Positions 53,917 through 62,449 of a stretch of DNA of 64,000 bases are shown here, in pieces. The DNA lies in assembly GCA_021272165.1 (NCBI GenBank), contig JAJSLK010000015.1, forward strand, positions 48,857 to 112,856, given 5' to 3'. Position numbers and translations under genes: made by a program. The first letter of the stretch is position 1. Every line of letters begins with the position of its first letter. The notes beneath the pieces were generated by a model that did no database searches, was not told the origin of the DNA, and worked only from the letters and a program-made list of their open reading frames with translations. Source of the stretch: Methylacidiphilales bacterium. Lineage in GTDB: Bacteria > Verrucomicrobiota > Verrucomicrobiia > Methylacidiphilales > UBA1321.

Positions 53917-54393
53917 ATGCTAACCATGTCGTCATCCGCCCTCAAACCCAACGTCGAAACCCGTATGCGCCCTGGTGTCCAGACAGCGCCGCGGCTCGAA
54001 TACCGGGTGCGTATCCTTAGGGACACGATCCTATCGCGCGAAGTCGGACGCGATGCGCTCAACCGTCCGAAGTTTAAGGGCGAACAAATCTTCAAGGGCA
54101 GCGTGATTGATGTGTTCCTAGATCAATGGCCGAATTTGCGCGATACCCTCTCTGCGGTGCGCGTTGATGACACTACGCCCTTATTCGACGCGCAGCCGGC
54201 GCTAGACCCATCCACTCAACGCCCGGCCCGTTTCCTCGAATTGGTAGGCAATGGCCTTAATTCCATCGCAGACCTTGCGACAGAGTTGGCGACGACCAAG
54301 GCAACCATTGCCAGCATCGCCAGCAAGTTCATCGCGGACGGAGCGCTTAAAGTGAACGACCGGGGCTTGTATGTCCTCGCTAAGAAAGCCTGA
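53917..54393 (+). CDS. Hypothetical protein downstream of capsid
   Basis: 158 aa co-oriented ORF; no family recognised. Confidence 0.5.
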   Translation: MLTMSSSALKPNVETRMRPGVQTAPRLEYRVRILRDTILSREVGRDALNRPKFKGEQIFKGSVIDVFLDQWPNLRDTLSAVRVDDTTPLFDAQPALDPSTQRPARFLELVGNGLNSIADLATELATTKATIASIASKFIADGALKVNDRGLYVLAKKA

Positions 54394-54566
54394 GACATTT
54401 GCCTCTCGACTTACGCATAATACAAGTCAAAGCGAGCATCAAACTCGGCATCTATTCTGCCAGCGACTCCATTGATAATAAGGTACTTCCGAATGATTCA
54501 GGAGCATTGCCGGTTCCGTTTTATTAATAATCTGGTAATACAAGTTTTCGTAAATCGTACACTACA

Positions 54567-55004
54567 ATGAGAACGAAAAAAAATCAGGCAAAGGAAACGT
54601 GGATCAAGACAAAGCTTGAGCTGGCGCGGCTCCTGAAAATCAGCCGCACGACGCTGGACACCTTTATCACCCTCGAAGGTTTTCCCTCGAAGCGGGCGGA
54701 CGGCGCGTGGCCATTGGAGAAAATCCGGTCATTCACCGCCAAGAGATTAGGCCGAGACGAGGAGGCCCGAAGCCTGAAGCTTCAACGGTTGCGCCTTCAG
54801 GTTGAACGCTCCGATCGTGAACTTGAGGCCGAGGCCGGAAAGTACGTTGCCCGCGAAGCACTCTTCGATCTGGTTGCGAATTACAAACGGGAGACCCTTA
54901 AAATCGTTCGGGCATTTGGGATGGATTCTGACGCGAAGGCAAGGATTCTGGCGGGCATCGACGCCATCGACGCGGAAGCCTTCCTTAAGGAATTGACGGC
55001 ATGA
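54567..55004 (+). CDS. Nu1-like small terminase subunit / DNA-packaging protein
   Basis: 145 aa; N-terminal wHTH (LELARLLKISRTTLDTFITLEGFPSKRADGAWPLEKIRSFTAKRLG) plus KLQRLRLQVERSDRELEAEAGKYVAREAL, the Nu1/terminase-small pattern. Confidence 0.72.
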   Translation: MRTKKNQAKETWIKTKLELARLLKISRTTLDTFITLEGFPSKRADGAWPLEKIRSFTAKRLGRDEEARSLKLQRLRLQVERSDRELEAEAGKYVAREALFDLVANYKRETLKIVRAFGMDSDAKARILAGIDAIDAEAFLKELTA

Positions 55005-55282
55005 ACGCTGAGGATGAAATCTTTGAGCTTAAGCGCCGCCTTTTGAAGAACGGAATTTCGATGGAGCAAGTGGCCAAGTTACGGGCAGAGGGCGAACTGA
55101 TTTTGACGGAATTTGCCAGCATGACCCTGGCACACCTTGCCGTCTCGACCCGCAACGCGATTGGAGAGTCAGATTTGAGCGAGGCCGATAAGGAAGCACT
55201 TAGGGAACAAATCGTGGCCATAGATGCCAATGGATTCGTGCGGCACGCATACGAACAAAGAGAAGCGGAGATCGACGAATGA
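55001..55282 (+). CDS. Hypothetical protein
   Basis: 93 aa; ATGA overlaps with the Nu1-like gene and the next ORF. Confidence 0.5.
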   Translation: MNAEDEIFELKRRLLKNGISMEQVAKLRAEGELILTEFASMTLAHLAVSTRNAIGESDLSEADKEALREQIVAIDANGFVRHAYEQREAEIDE

Positions 55283-55479
55283 GCTATCACTTTAAGGACA
55301 ATAACCGCGCCCGCGTGGATAAGGAAATCGAGCGTCAACTAAGCGTGCTTTTCCGCCGTGCGCAGAGAGAGCAAGTCAGGCAGGAAAAGGCCAAGCCCCG
55401 GATACTTACTGCGGAGCAATTCGGGAAGATCATGCAAGCCGAGTGGCGCAAAGTGTGGGGACGTTTAAAGAAGCCATGA
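55279..55479 (+). CDS. Hypothetical protein
   Basis: 66 aa; ATGA overlap with upstream ORF. Confidence 0.45.
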   Translation: MSYHFKDNNRARVDKEIERQLSVLFRRAQREQVRQEKAKPRILTAEQFGKIMQAEWRKVWGRLKKP

Positions 55480-55661
55480 AAGGCCGCACCCGCCAACGGC
55501 TCGACCAGCTCGCCCGGATTGAACAGGCACCGTTGCCGCCGTCACTGGCAGAGGCATTCGAGGCCGTCGAAAACTTGGACGCCCGGCACCCTACGGCACG
55601 CGGCACTACCTACGCCGGGATACGCACCGCAGAGACGCGCGGCGGGCAGAGGGAGAAGTGA
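55443..55661 (+). CDS. Hypothetical protein
   Basis: 72 aa co-oriented ORF; may instead start at ATG 55476 with an ATG-stop overlap. Confidence 0.4.
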   Translation: MAQSVGTFKEAMKGRTRQRLDQLARIEQAPLPPSLAEAFEAVENLDARHPTARGTTYAGIRTAETRGGQREK

Positions 55662-56184
55662 GGGGGCTAAGCCTTGCGTGAACGCACGCGCCAGAAGGCG
55701 AGCAAGCCAAGACCGCCGAGCAGCATTGCCCATGTCGAGGGTTCGGGTGAGGCTAATAATTCAAAGTCAAAAGAGTAGCCGGGCAAGGGATAGCTAAAGC
55801 CGCGGGAAGGTGCGTATGTGTACGCTATTGAAGCTGGGCCGAGTGTTGTTGTCTCTGCCTCAAATCCAAATTTTTCGTAGGGGTTATCATCGTCGGTTAT
55901 ACCTAAATAATACTCTGTTCCGGCGACTAAGTTAAGTGGACTGTCAAGAGTGCCGGTAAAACTGTAATTTCCATCGTTTATGTGCGGAGGAGCAAATAAT
56001 AATGTGCGATTCAAAATTGTAAGCGTACTAGTGGCGATAAGAGTACTTGGCTCTATCGTACCTAGGTCGTGTTTGCAAAATCGATTCTTATCTCAGAAAC
56101 CTTTCGATCAGCCCCAGCAGCAGCTTCATAGCCGTGCTCTTGCTCGCACCTTGCCCGTGCTCAAAAATCCCTCTACCCTCGCGC

Positions 56185-56886
56185 ATGCGCTTGATCCTCG
56201 CCGTCCTCCTGCTCGTCCTCGCGCTACGTGGTGCCACAGCCGCACCCGCCACCCCCGAGGCCTTCATCGCCGCGATCAAGAGCGCCATCGCCGCGAAAAG
56301 AGCCGATCAAATTCTCGCGCTGACTTACACCATGGGAATGAGCGATGCCGACAAGGAGATGACTCCCTCCATCGATAAATTCCTCCTCTTCGCCAATCCC
56401 GTTACCAATATATCTTTCTTCCCTCTTCCACCGTACTACCTCCCAGCGGTTTACGTCTCGCACGGCAAAAAAAGCGAGCTGACGACTAAGCCACGAGGCA
56501 TGGTGTTCATCGGATTTGACCCAGACTCCGGCAACGGCGCTCGGAACACACTTCTCCCGTACGCCGTCATCGACGGCAGGTACTATCTCGTTGGCAGCAA
56601 GACCACCGACTTGGACTGGAAAGGGCCGCCCGACAAAACGCTATCCTTTATGGTCATGGGGCAGGGGACAAATAGCGTCCGCGTCCATATAAAGTGGGAC
56701 GCCAGCGGCGTCGAGCTGGAACGCATAATTCCAAGCGGCTCCTCCGGCTTCATGGGCCAGTATTTTGAAAGTGTGAAGGTCGTCTGCTCCGCCTCCTCCG
56801 CCGATCTCACGCTGGAACTCATGGAAAACGGCAAGGACATCGCACCGGTCCTCAAGGGCAAAGGCAGCATTACTTATAGCAAGTAA
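56185..56886 (+). CDS. Secreted hypothetical protein (passenger of the IS element)
   Basis: ~233 aa with signal peptide MRLILAVLLLVLALRGATAAPATPEAFIAAIKSAIAAKRADQ; lies wholly between the IS ends, convergent with the transposase. Confidence 0.7.
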   Translation: MRLILAVLLLVLALRGATAAPATPEAFIAAIKSAIAAKRADQILALTYTMGMSDADKEMTPSIDKFLLFANPVTNISFFPLPPYYLPAVYVSHGKKSELTTKPRGMVFIGFDPDSGNGARNTLLPYAVIDGRYYLVGSKTTDLDWKGPPDKTLSFMVMGQGTNSVRVHIKWDASGVELERIIPSGSSGFMGQYFESVKVVCSASSADLTLELMENGKDIAPVLKGKGSITYSK

Positions 56887-57012
56887 CGAAGCTTTAGCTG
56901 ATGTAAGGTCTGCGTAGCAGACGTTATGGCAGGCACTTGATGCTGCAGTCGCAAATTGTCGATGCTCCCGAAATCGTGTAGTGTACAGTTTGAACTATGG
57001 CACTCTTCAAAA

Positions 57013-57663
57013 TTATTTAAGCCAGTCGAAGACGGAAGCGACCAGAACAAAATTCAGGAAGGTGATTGCCAACTTTTCATATCGAGTGGATACGCGCTTG
57101 TAAACTTTGATCCGCTGAAAGAAGTTCTCGATTTTGTGGCGCTGGCGATAAAAGCCCCGGTGACACCATGCTGGTGAACGTCGTCCCGATCTGGGTGGAA
57201 CGCAAGCAAGACAATCTTGAGCCAACATCTTTTCCCTCAGGGCATCAGCATCAAACCCCTTGTCTCCAACCAGCAAGACACGCTTAAGATTGCCGAGAAG
57301 AGGAGCAGCAGCCTCCACTTCATACATTTGCCCCGGTGCCAACACCGCTGCCATCAGTCGTCCATTGCCTTCGACCAGAGCGCAGAGCTTGGTATTCAAT
57401 CCGCCCTTAGTGCGTCCAATGGCTTGGGCCTGTTGTCCCCCGGCAGGATTGCAGCCAAACTGGTGAAGCTTGATGTGGGAGCCATCGATAAAACGAACGC
57501 AACCCTCAGCATGCGCGGATAAAAGGCGAAGGATTTCCTGCCACAAACCCAAGGCGCACCAGCGTCGCCACCGGCTGTAAACAGAGTTCCACGGCCCATA
57601 GATTGCTGGCAAGTCTCGCCATGCCACCGCTGTGCGCAGCACATAAACAATCGCCTCAACCAT
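57013..57663 (-). CDS. IS5-family transposase (main ORF)
   Basis: VLRTAVAWRDLPAIYGPWNSVYSRWRRW, GGLNTKLCALVEGNGR, LLVGDKGFDADALRE, RHKIENFFQRIKVYKRVSTRYEKLAITFLNFV (DDE signatures). N-terminus continues upstream in another frame. Confidence 0.88.
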   Translation of the reverse strand: MVEAIVYVLRTAVAWRDLPAIYGPWNSVYSRWRRWCALGLWQEILRLLSAHAEGCVRFIDGSHIKLHQFGCNPAGGQQAQAIGRTKGGLNTKLCALVEGNGRLMAAVLAPGQMYEVEAAAPLLGNLKRVLLVGDKGFDADALREKMLAQDCLACVPPRSGRRSPAWCHRGFYRQRHKIENFFQRIKVYKRVSTRYEKLAITFLNFVLVASVFDWLK

Positions 57664-58456
57664 CAGCCGATCATCCTTGGGAGGTCGCCCTCGGCGACGA
57701 TTAACTTGACTACCTAGTAAACTAGTTCTGGCCCGCTTAGCTTAATTTTTTTACCCGCCGCCAGAGCAGGTCCGACAAATGAAACCGACTATGTGTGTTG
57801 AGCATCTTGGTTGCCCATTCGGACGCCACCTCACATCTCGTTGTTCAATCTTTTTGATTTTTAAAACACGCCCTAGGGTGCCTGTTGGCGCAACGTTATA
57901 GAGACTTAAGGTAAAGCTATCGGATGTTGGGGCAGGAGTGGTATTCGATGCCCCATTTGCGAAATATCCTCCCCCAAATATAATTTCATTTGCCGTGCCA
58001 CTTACTTCGGGCGTCAACGCATCCCCAGCCATCGTTTGAGTTGAGTAGTTAGCGTCTGCATAATAGTAGGTACCACCTGCTGGGTTAGGACTTCCGTTAT
58101 CAAAAATGATCTGTGCATCGGCGAGTTGAATACCCAACCAGAAACAAATCATACTCAGTGTAGTAACCGAGAATGTTTTCAGTTCAAAAGCCAGTGACAT
58201 TACGCCATCGACCCTAAAAGTAAAACGGAGCGAAGCAAACAAAAACCCCGCCCCGGCGTGAGCTGAGACGGGGAATCAAACTTATCAAACAGTGGTAGCT
58301 GACAGGTAATAGGCCGACACGTATTGGGGTGAACACCCTACGCCGCTCCTAAGCCATCTTGAGCGCAAGGCGGACTTGTTTGGGCACCATTCGGGCACTA
58401 CGTCAAAATATCGTCTCTAAATGCACCCTATTTTGAGGTTGGTTTTACCTCTGAAG

Positions 58457-58530
58457 TGGGCCCTATAGGATTCGAACCTATGGCCTCCTGATCCGTAGTC
58501 AGGCGCTCTAATCCGCTGAGCTAAGGGCCC
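58457..58530 (-). tRNA. tRNA-Arg(ACG)
   Basis: 74-nt cloverleaf on minus strand: GGGCCCT-TA-GCTCAGCGGATTAGAGC-G-CCTGACTACGGATCAGG-AGGCC-ATAGGTTCGAATCCTAT-AGGGCCC-A. Confidence 0.95.
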
Positions 58531-58626
58531 TTAAGTAAAACAACTTCGCCTGTTTCTTCAGGCGCTGTGACAGGAAGGGTGACTATGAAAGAACCCATCG
58601 GCAGGGTCAAGGGTTCATTTCGGTTC

Positions 58627-61500
58627 TCATCCCGGTATGGGAGAAGGCGTGGGGGTGGGGGAAGGGGTTGGTGTCGGGGTGGGCGCAGTAAAGTTGATGT
58701 TGAGCCGGATAAATCTTGTCGGTAACCCGGTGACATTCACCTCATCCTCCATGATGGGATCGCCCGTCAGCGGGTCGGTACCGATCTGCTTGGCAATCGT
58801 TGGCGCCACATTCGGCCATGTCACCAGGTCGGAGGAAGTCTGAATGTTAATCGTCAGCCCCGTCTCCATTGCGAATTGCCGGTACGTCAGTGTCAGGTAT
58901 GTCGTACCCGGCGTGGTTGTCGTATCCACGCCCGCGGCCGGCAGTGCGGCCCAGTCTGAGGCCTTCATCACAACCGTTGGATCAATATCGAAAAGATATT
59001 TCGAAAGATTGGGAATCCCATCATTCAGCGGCGTGTCACTCGGCTGGCCGGTAATTGAATAGTGGGCTTCCCACTGCGTAAAGGTCTCGGTCACTGGCGT
59101 GGGCGTGGGAGTCGGGGTTGGAGAAGGCGTTGGGCTTGGTGTCGGTGATGGCGTGGGAGTAGGCGTTGGGCTTGGCGTCAGCGTCGGGGTAGGTGTTGGA
59201 GTCGGCGAGGGAGTTGGGGTGGGCGTGGGGCTTGGTGTCGGCGTCGGCGAAGGTGTTGGAGTCGGCGATGACGTGGGGGAGGGCGTTGGGCTTGGCGTCA
59301 GTGATGGAGTTGGGGTGGGCGTCGGACTTGGTGTATGCGTTGGCGAAGGTGTTGGAGTCGGTGATGGCGTGGGAGTAGGCGTTGGGCTTGGCGTCAGCGT
59401 CGGGGTAGGTGTTGGAGTCGGCGAGGGAGTTGGGGTGGGCGTCGGACTTGGTGTATGCGTTGGCGAGGGAGTTGGAGTTGGTGATGGCGTGGGGGAAGGC
59501 GTTGGAGTGGGCGTCGGGGTAGGTCCTTGAACCGTCAGGCTAAAAGTCTGGGTCGCATTCGGCAAAACACCATTATTGGCAATAACCGTGCCGGTAAACG
59601 TTCCTCCTTGCGTCGGCGTACCGCTGATTGTGCCGTTGGTCAGCGTAAGTCCATTCGGCAGGCTCCCGCTGCCGAGCGAAACCGTCGGTGCGGGCATTCC
59701 CACTGTCGTATAGGTAAAGTTGTACGGCGTCCCCACCGACGCACTGTTCGTTGCCGGGCCGTCCGTAAAAACCGGCGCCCGCGAAGGTCCCTGGTAAGAC
59801 AAAAGAGCCTGCGCCAGGTTCTGCACGTTCGGCACCCCGATCCCCGTCGTCTCATCGTAGCCGGTCGTCGCGCTGTAGAGCCCTCCGCTATTGCCCGTGG
59901 CGTTGTTTCCGGAAACAATATCCCTAAAGCTGGAGCTACCCAACAAGGGATAAATGGCCGGCCCCAGCGCTCCCACGGAAGAGAGACTGTGATTGGCACG
60001 GTTTTGATTGATTAACGCGCAGAATCCCGCCCAGGTCGGGGTGCTCCAGCTCGTACCACCAATTTCGTACGTGGTACCGTTCAAGATCAGGATTGCCCCA
60101 GTGTAGGGATCGGCAGCGCAGGCAACATCCGGCACCTCGCGATAGGAACCGCTTACGCCGGTGCCCGTTTGCCATGAAGGCCGTGAAAAATAGATGCTGG
60201 CCCCGCCTCCACTGGCGCCGGTGCTGTTGTTCCAAACCGTTTCACTGGCAACCGTTCCGCCGGAATTGAGCGTCAGGGAGGTCCCGCCGACGGACGTGAC
60301 ATTTGGATCGCTGGCCGGCGAAGAGACCTGCAGCGGGCCGCTCTCGTCACCAGCACCGTAAAGCCCCGGCGTGGAACCACAGTCCCCCGATGAAGCAAAA
60401 ACGGTAACACCCGCGCCGGAAATCTCGGCGAAATATTGGTCGTCGGTCTGGATTTGGCTGGAGGACATATATTCCTCGCCCAACCCGTAACTCATCGACA
60501 TCTGGTGAATGTTGTATTCGGGGTGATTAATGACGTCCTGGTAGATCTGCTGGTAGACGCGGTCGAGGTTCGTAAAGCTGAGGGATTGGGCGGCGTAAAC
60601 CCTGACCTTGCCCCCCAGCGCAATCGAACTGCTCCATTCCGTATCCAGAGTTTCTTCACCTCCCGGCAGTGGCAATGTTCCGGACACAACCTGGATGAAG
60701 CTGATATTGCTGAGGGATTGATTGACACCGTAAGTCGACCAAAAAGAGGTCAGATCGCTGGAGTTGGGAAAGGTGTCGATGGCAATCGCAATTGTCTGGC
60801 CTACACCGGTGATGTTGGAGGTATAAAGCGTGTTCGCGTTATAGGCCTTAGCGATCTGACTCGGAATAAAGGGAGGGTTGTTGCCAGTCTGGGAAGCCGG
60901 TTTCATGACAAAATGCTTGTGCATCCGGAGATAGGGTTGCAGGCCATTGATGCCCACGAGGAGAGATGAAAGCGAAGCCGGCACCTGGGGCGCACTGATG
61001 GCCGCGGTATAATCCTGGTTTTCGTGCCGGACACGCGCAAAGGTGACGCCCATGGACGATTCAAGGCGATGCACCCTGCCGCGGGCGAAAATGGCAAGAT
61101 GGCTTTTGTCCTCCTGGACGATTTCAAAACCGGAATTAATCAGCCACTGACTGACTTTGTCGTAATTAGAATAAAGCGGACTATATTTCTGCGTCATTTC
61201 CTCGGAGGCAATCTTCTCACCCCGGCTGACACGCTGCTCAAGTTCAGCAAAATTGCGCATCTTCAGCACAACCTCAAAATCCATCATTGCACCCCGTTCA
61301 TCCGCATTAAGAGCCCGTCGCGTAATATAGGCCCGGTGAGGATTTACCGGCCCGACTCCGGGGCTGGTCGCTACTGGCCGCACACTTCCATCAAGCGAAA
61401 CCGGATCCTGCGCACCAGCATTTAAAGAAAAAAAGCAGACAGCAAAAATGCAGATGACAAGACTCTTGAACCTTATCCGAAGGCCTGTTCGAGAGGACAT
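58627..61500 (-). CDS. S53 (sedolisin/kumamolisin-like) secreted peptidase with putative Ig domain and PT-rich repeat linker
   Basis: Signal peptide; pro-kumamolisin-like prodomain ([26 protein letters not shown]), [46 protein letters not shown] catalytic motifs; (TPTPSP)n linker. Confidence 0.9.
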   Translation of the reverse strand: MSSRTGLRIRFKSLVICIFAVCFFSLNAGAQDPVSLDGSVRPVATSPGVGPVNPHRAYITRRALNADERGAMMDFEVVLKMRNFAELEQRVSRGEKIASEEMTQKYSPLYSNYDKVSQWLINSGFEIVQEDKSHLAIFARGRVHRLESSMGVTFARVRHENQDYTAAISAPQVPASLSSLLVGINGLQPYLRMHKHFVMKPASQTGNNPPFIPSQIAKAYNANTLYTSNITGVGQTIAIAIDTFPNSSDLTSFWSTYGVNQSLSNISFIQVVSGTLPLPGGEETLDTEWSSSIALGGKVRVYAAQSLSFTNLDRVYQQIYQDVINHPEYNIHQMSMSYGLGEEYMSSSQIQTDDQYFAEISGAGVTVFASSGDCGSTPGLYGAGDESGPLQVSSPASDPNVTSVGGTSLTLNSGGTVASETVWNNSTGASGGGASIYFSRPSWQTGTGVSGSYREVPDVACAADPYTGAILILNGTTYEIGGTSWSTPTWAGFCALINQNRANHSLSSVGALGPAIYPLLGSSSFRDIVSGNNATGNSGGLYSATTGYDETTGIGVPNVQNLAQALLSYQGPSRAPVFTDGPATNSASVGTPYNFTYTTVGMPAPTVSLGSGSLPNGLTLTNGTISGTPTQGGTFTGTVIANNGVLPNATQTFSLTVQGPTPTPTPTPSPTPSPTPTPSPTHTPSPTPTPTPSPTPTPTPTLTPSPTPTPTPSPTPTPSPTHTPSPTPTPTPSLTPSPTPSPTSSPTPTPSPTPTPSPTPTPTPSPTPTPTPTLTPSPTPTPTPSPTPSPTPSPTPTPTPTPVTETFTQWEAHYSITGQPSDTPLNDGIPNLSKYLFDIDPTVVMKASDWAALPAAGVDTTTTPGTTYLTLTYRQFAMETGLTINIQTSSDLVTWPNVAPTIAKQIGTDPLTGDPIMEDEVNVTGLPTRFIRLNINFTAPTPTPTPSPTPTPSPIPG
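59095..59524 (-). repeat. Degenerate (GTNGGN)n low-complexity tract encoding a PT/PS linker
   Basis: Direct reading; includes a higher-order repeat, 59141-59226 identical to 59357-59442 (216-bp offset). Confidence 0.92.
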
Positions 61501-61652
61501 GGAAGAATTTAACTATTAGGACAAACGAGCTCCTGTGACGAGAAAGTAATTGCAACGTTTATCACTCAAGATTTCTCAACAAAACCAATTTTGATGATGT
61601 CACCAAATCGTTGTCCAGCCGCCTCTTGCCTAAAAAATGAGCCCGACCCATA

Positions 61653-62399
61653 ATGGGCATTGTGCCGTTTTATCGCGTCGAATTGCACAGTCATTGCCAG
61701 GGCGATCCCATCGACTCGCATTTGGGACACACCATCTTTGAGCATATCGATCAGGCCAAGGCGGTCGGGCTTGATGCGATTGCCGTGACGTGGCACCAAA
61801 AGGTCTGCGATAATCCCGACGCTTTTGATTATGCGCGGGATCGCGGCATCCTGCTCATTCCCGGCATGGAGGCGGACTTGAACCGGCGTCATCTGGTCGT
61901 ACTGAATTTGAAGCCGGGTGATTTACCCGGTGATACGACCTGGGATGAAGTCCGGGCCCTGCGGAAACGCAAGCCGGAGGTTTTCATGCTCGCACCTCAT
62001 CCTTTTTATCCCCATCCCAGCTGCCTGGGCCGGGAGATGAATGATCACATCGACTGTATCGATGCGGTGGAATGGTGCATGTTGCACGTGAATTGGCTGC
62101 CGGGACGGGTGAATCCCAATTTGCGCGTGGCACGGTGGGCCCATCAGTACAACAAGCCCGTCGTCGCCTGCTCGGATTCTCATTCGCTTAATACCATCGG
62201 CAAAAATGCCAGCACGGTGGAAGCCGATGCGCTCACGCCCGAGGCGCTTTTCGCCGGCATCCGGGCGGGGCGTGTCGCATTCCATCGCCGTTCGCTCGAT
62301 TTCATTCCATTCATGTACGAGGCAGGCCGCGCGATCGTATCCCAGCCACGAACCGTTGGCCGGTGGGTGAAGAAGGCTCTTCGCGCCCGCCCCGTCTGA
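61653..62399 (+). CDS. PHP-domain metal-dependent phosphoesterase-like protein
   Basis: YRVELHSHCQGDPIDSHLGHTIFEHIDQAKAVGLDAIAVTWH, PVVACSDSHSLNTIG. Confidence 0.8.
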   Translation: MGIVPFYRVELHSHCQGDPIDSHLGHTIFEHIDQAKAVGLDAIAVTWHQKVCDNPDAFDYARDRGILLIPGMEADLNRRHLVVLNLKPGDLPGDTTWDEVRALRKRKPEVFMLAPHPFYPHPSCLGREMNDHIDCIDAVEWCMLHVNWLPGRVNPNLRVARWAHQYNKPVVACSDSHSLNTIGKNASTVEADALTPEALFAGIRAGRVAFHRRSLDFIPFMYEAGRAIVSQPRTVGRWVKKALRARPV

Positions 62400-62449
62400 T
62401 TCGTCCTCCCGGGCTTTTGCTTTGGTTTCCTCAGGCTAAAGTAGAGATC

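Larger units (their letters stand above)
56066..57872. mobile_element. IS5-family insertion element (1807 bp) with passenger gene
   Basis: Imperfect terminal IRs GTCGTGTTTGCAAAATC / GGCGTGTTTTAAAAATC, CTAG target duplication at 56062-56065 and 57873-57876, IS5-like transposase inside. Confidence 0.85.
55667..58200 (-). pseudogene. PEP-CTERM sorting-domain protein gene interrupted by an IS5-like element
   Basis: 5' part (58200-57873: MSLAFELKTFSVTTLSMICFWLGIQLADAQIIFDNGSPNPAGG...LYNVAPTGTLG) and 3' part (56065-55667, ending SPEPSTWAMLLGGLGLLAFWRVRSRKA) join in frame when the IS and one CTAG copy are removed. Confidence 0.88.
48502..58502. mobile_element. ~10 kb integrated genetic element (prophage remnant or phage-satellite-like) in the 3' end of tRNA-Arg(ACG)
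   Basis: 46-bp perfect direct repeats at 48502-48547 and 58457-58502; tyrosine integrase at one end; phage capsid and Nu1-like genes inside; intact tRNA-Arg reconstituted at the right end. Confidence 0.9.

Noticed and set aside
59099-59530. 143-aa all-VG repeat ORF ([14 protein letters not shown]...)
   Set aside because: Antisense translation of the PT-linker repeat in the S53 peptidase gene.
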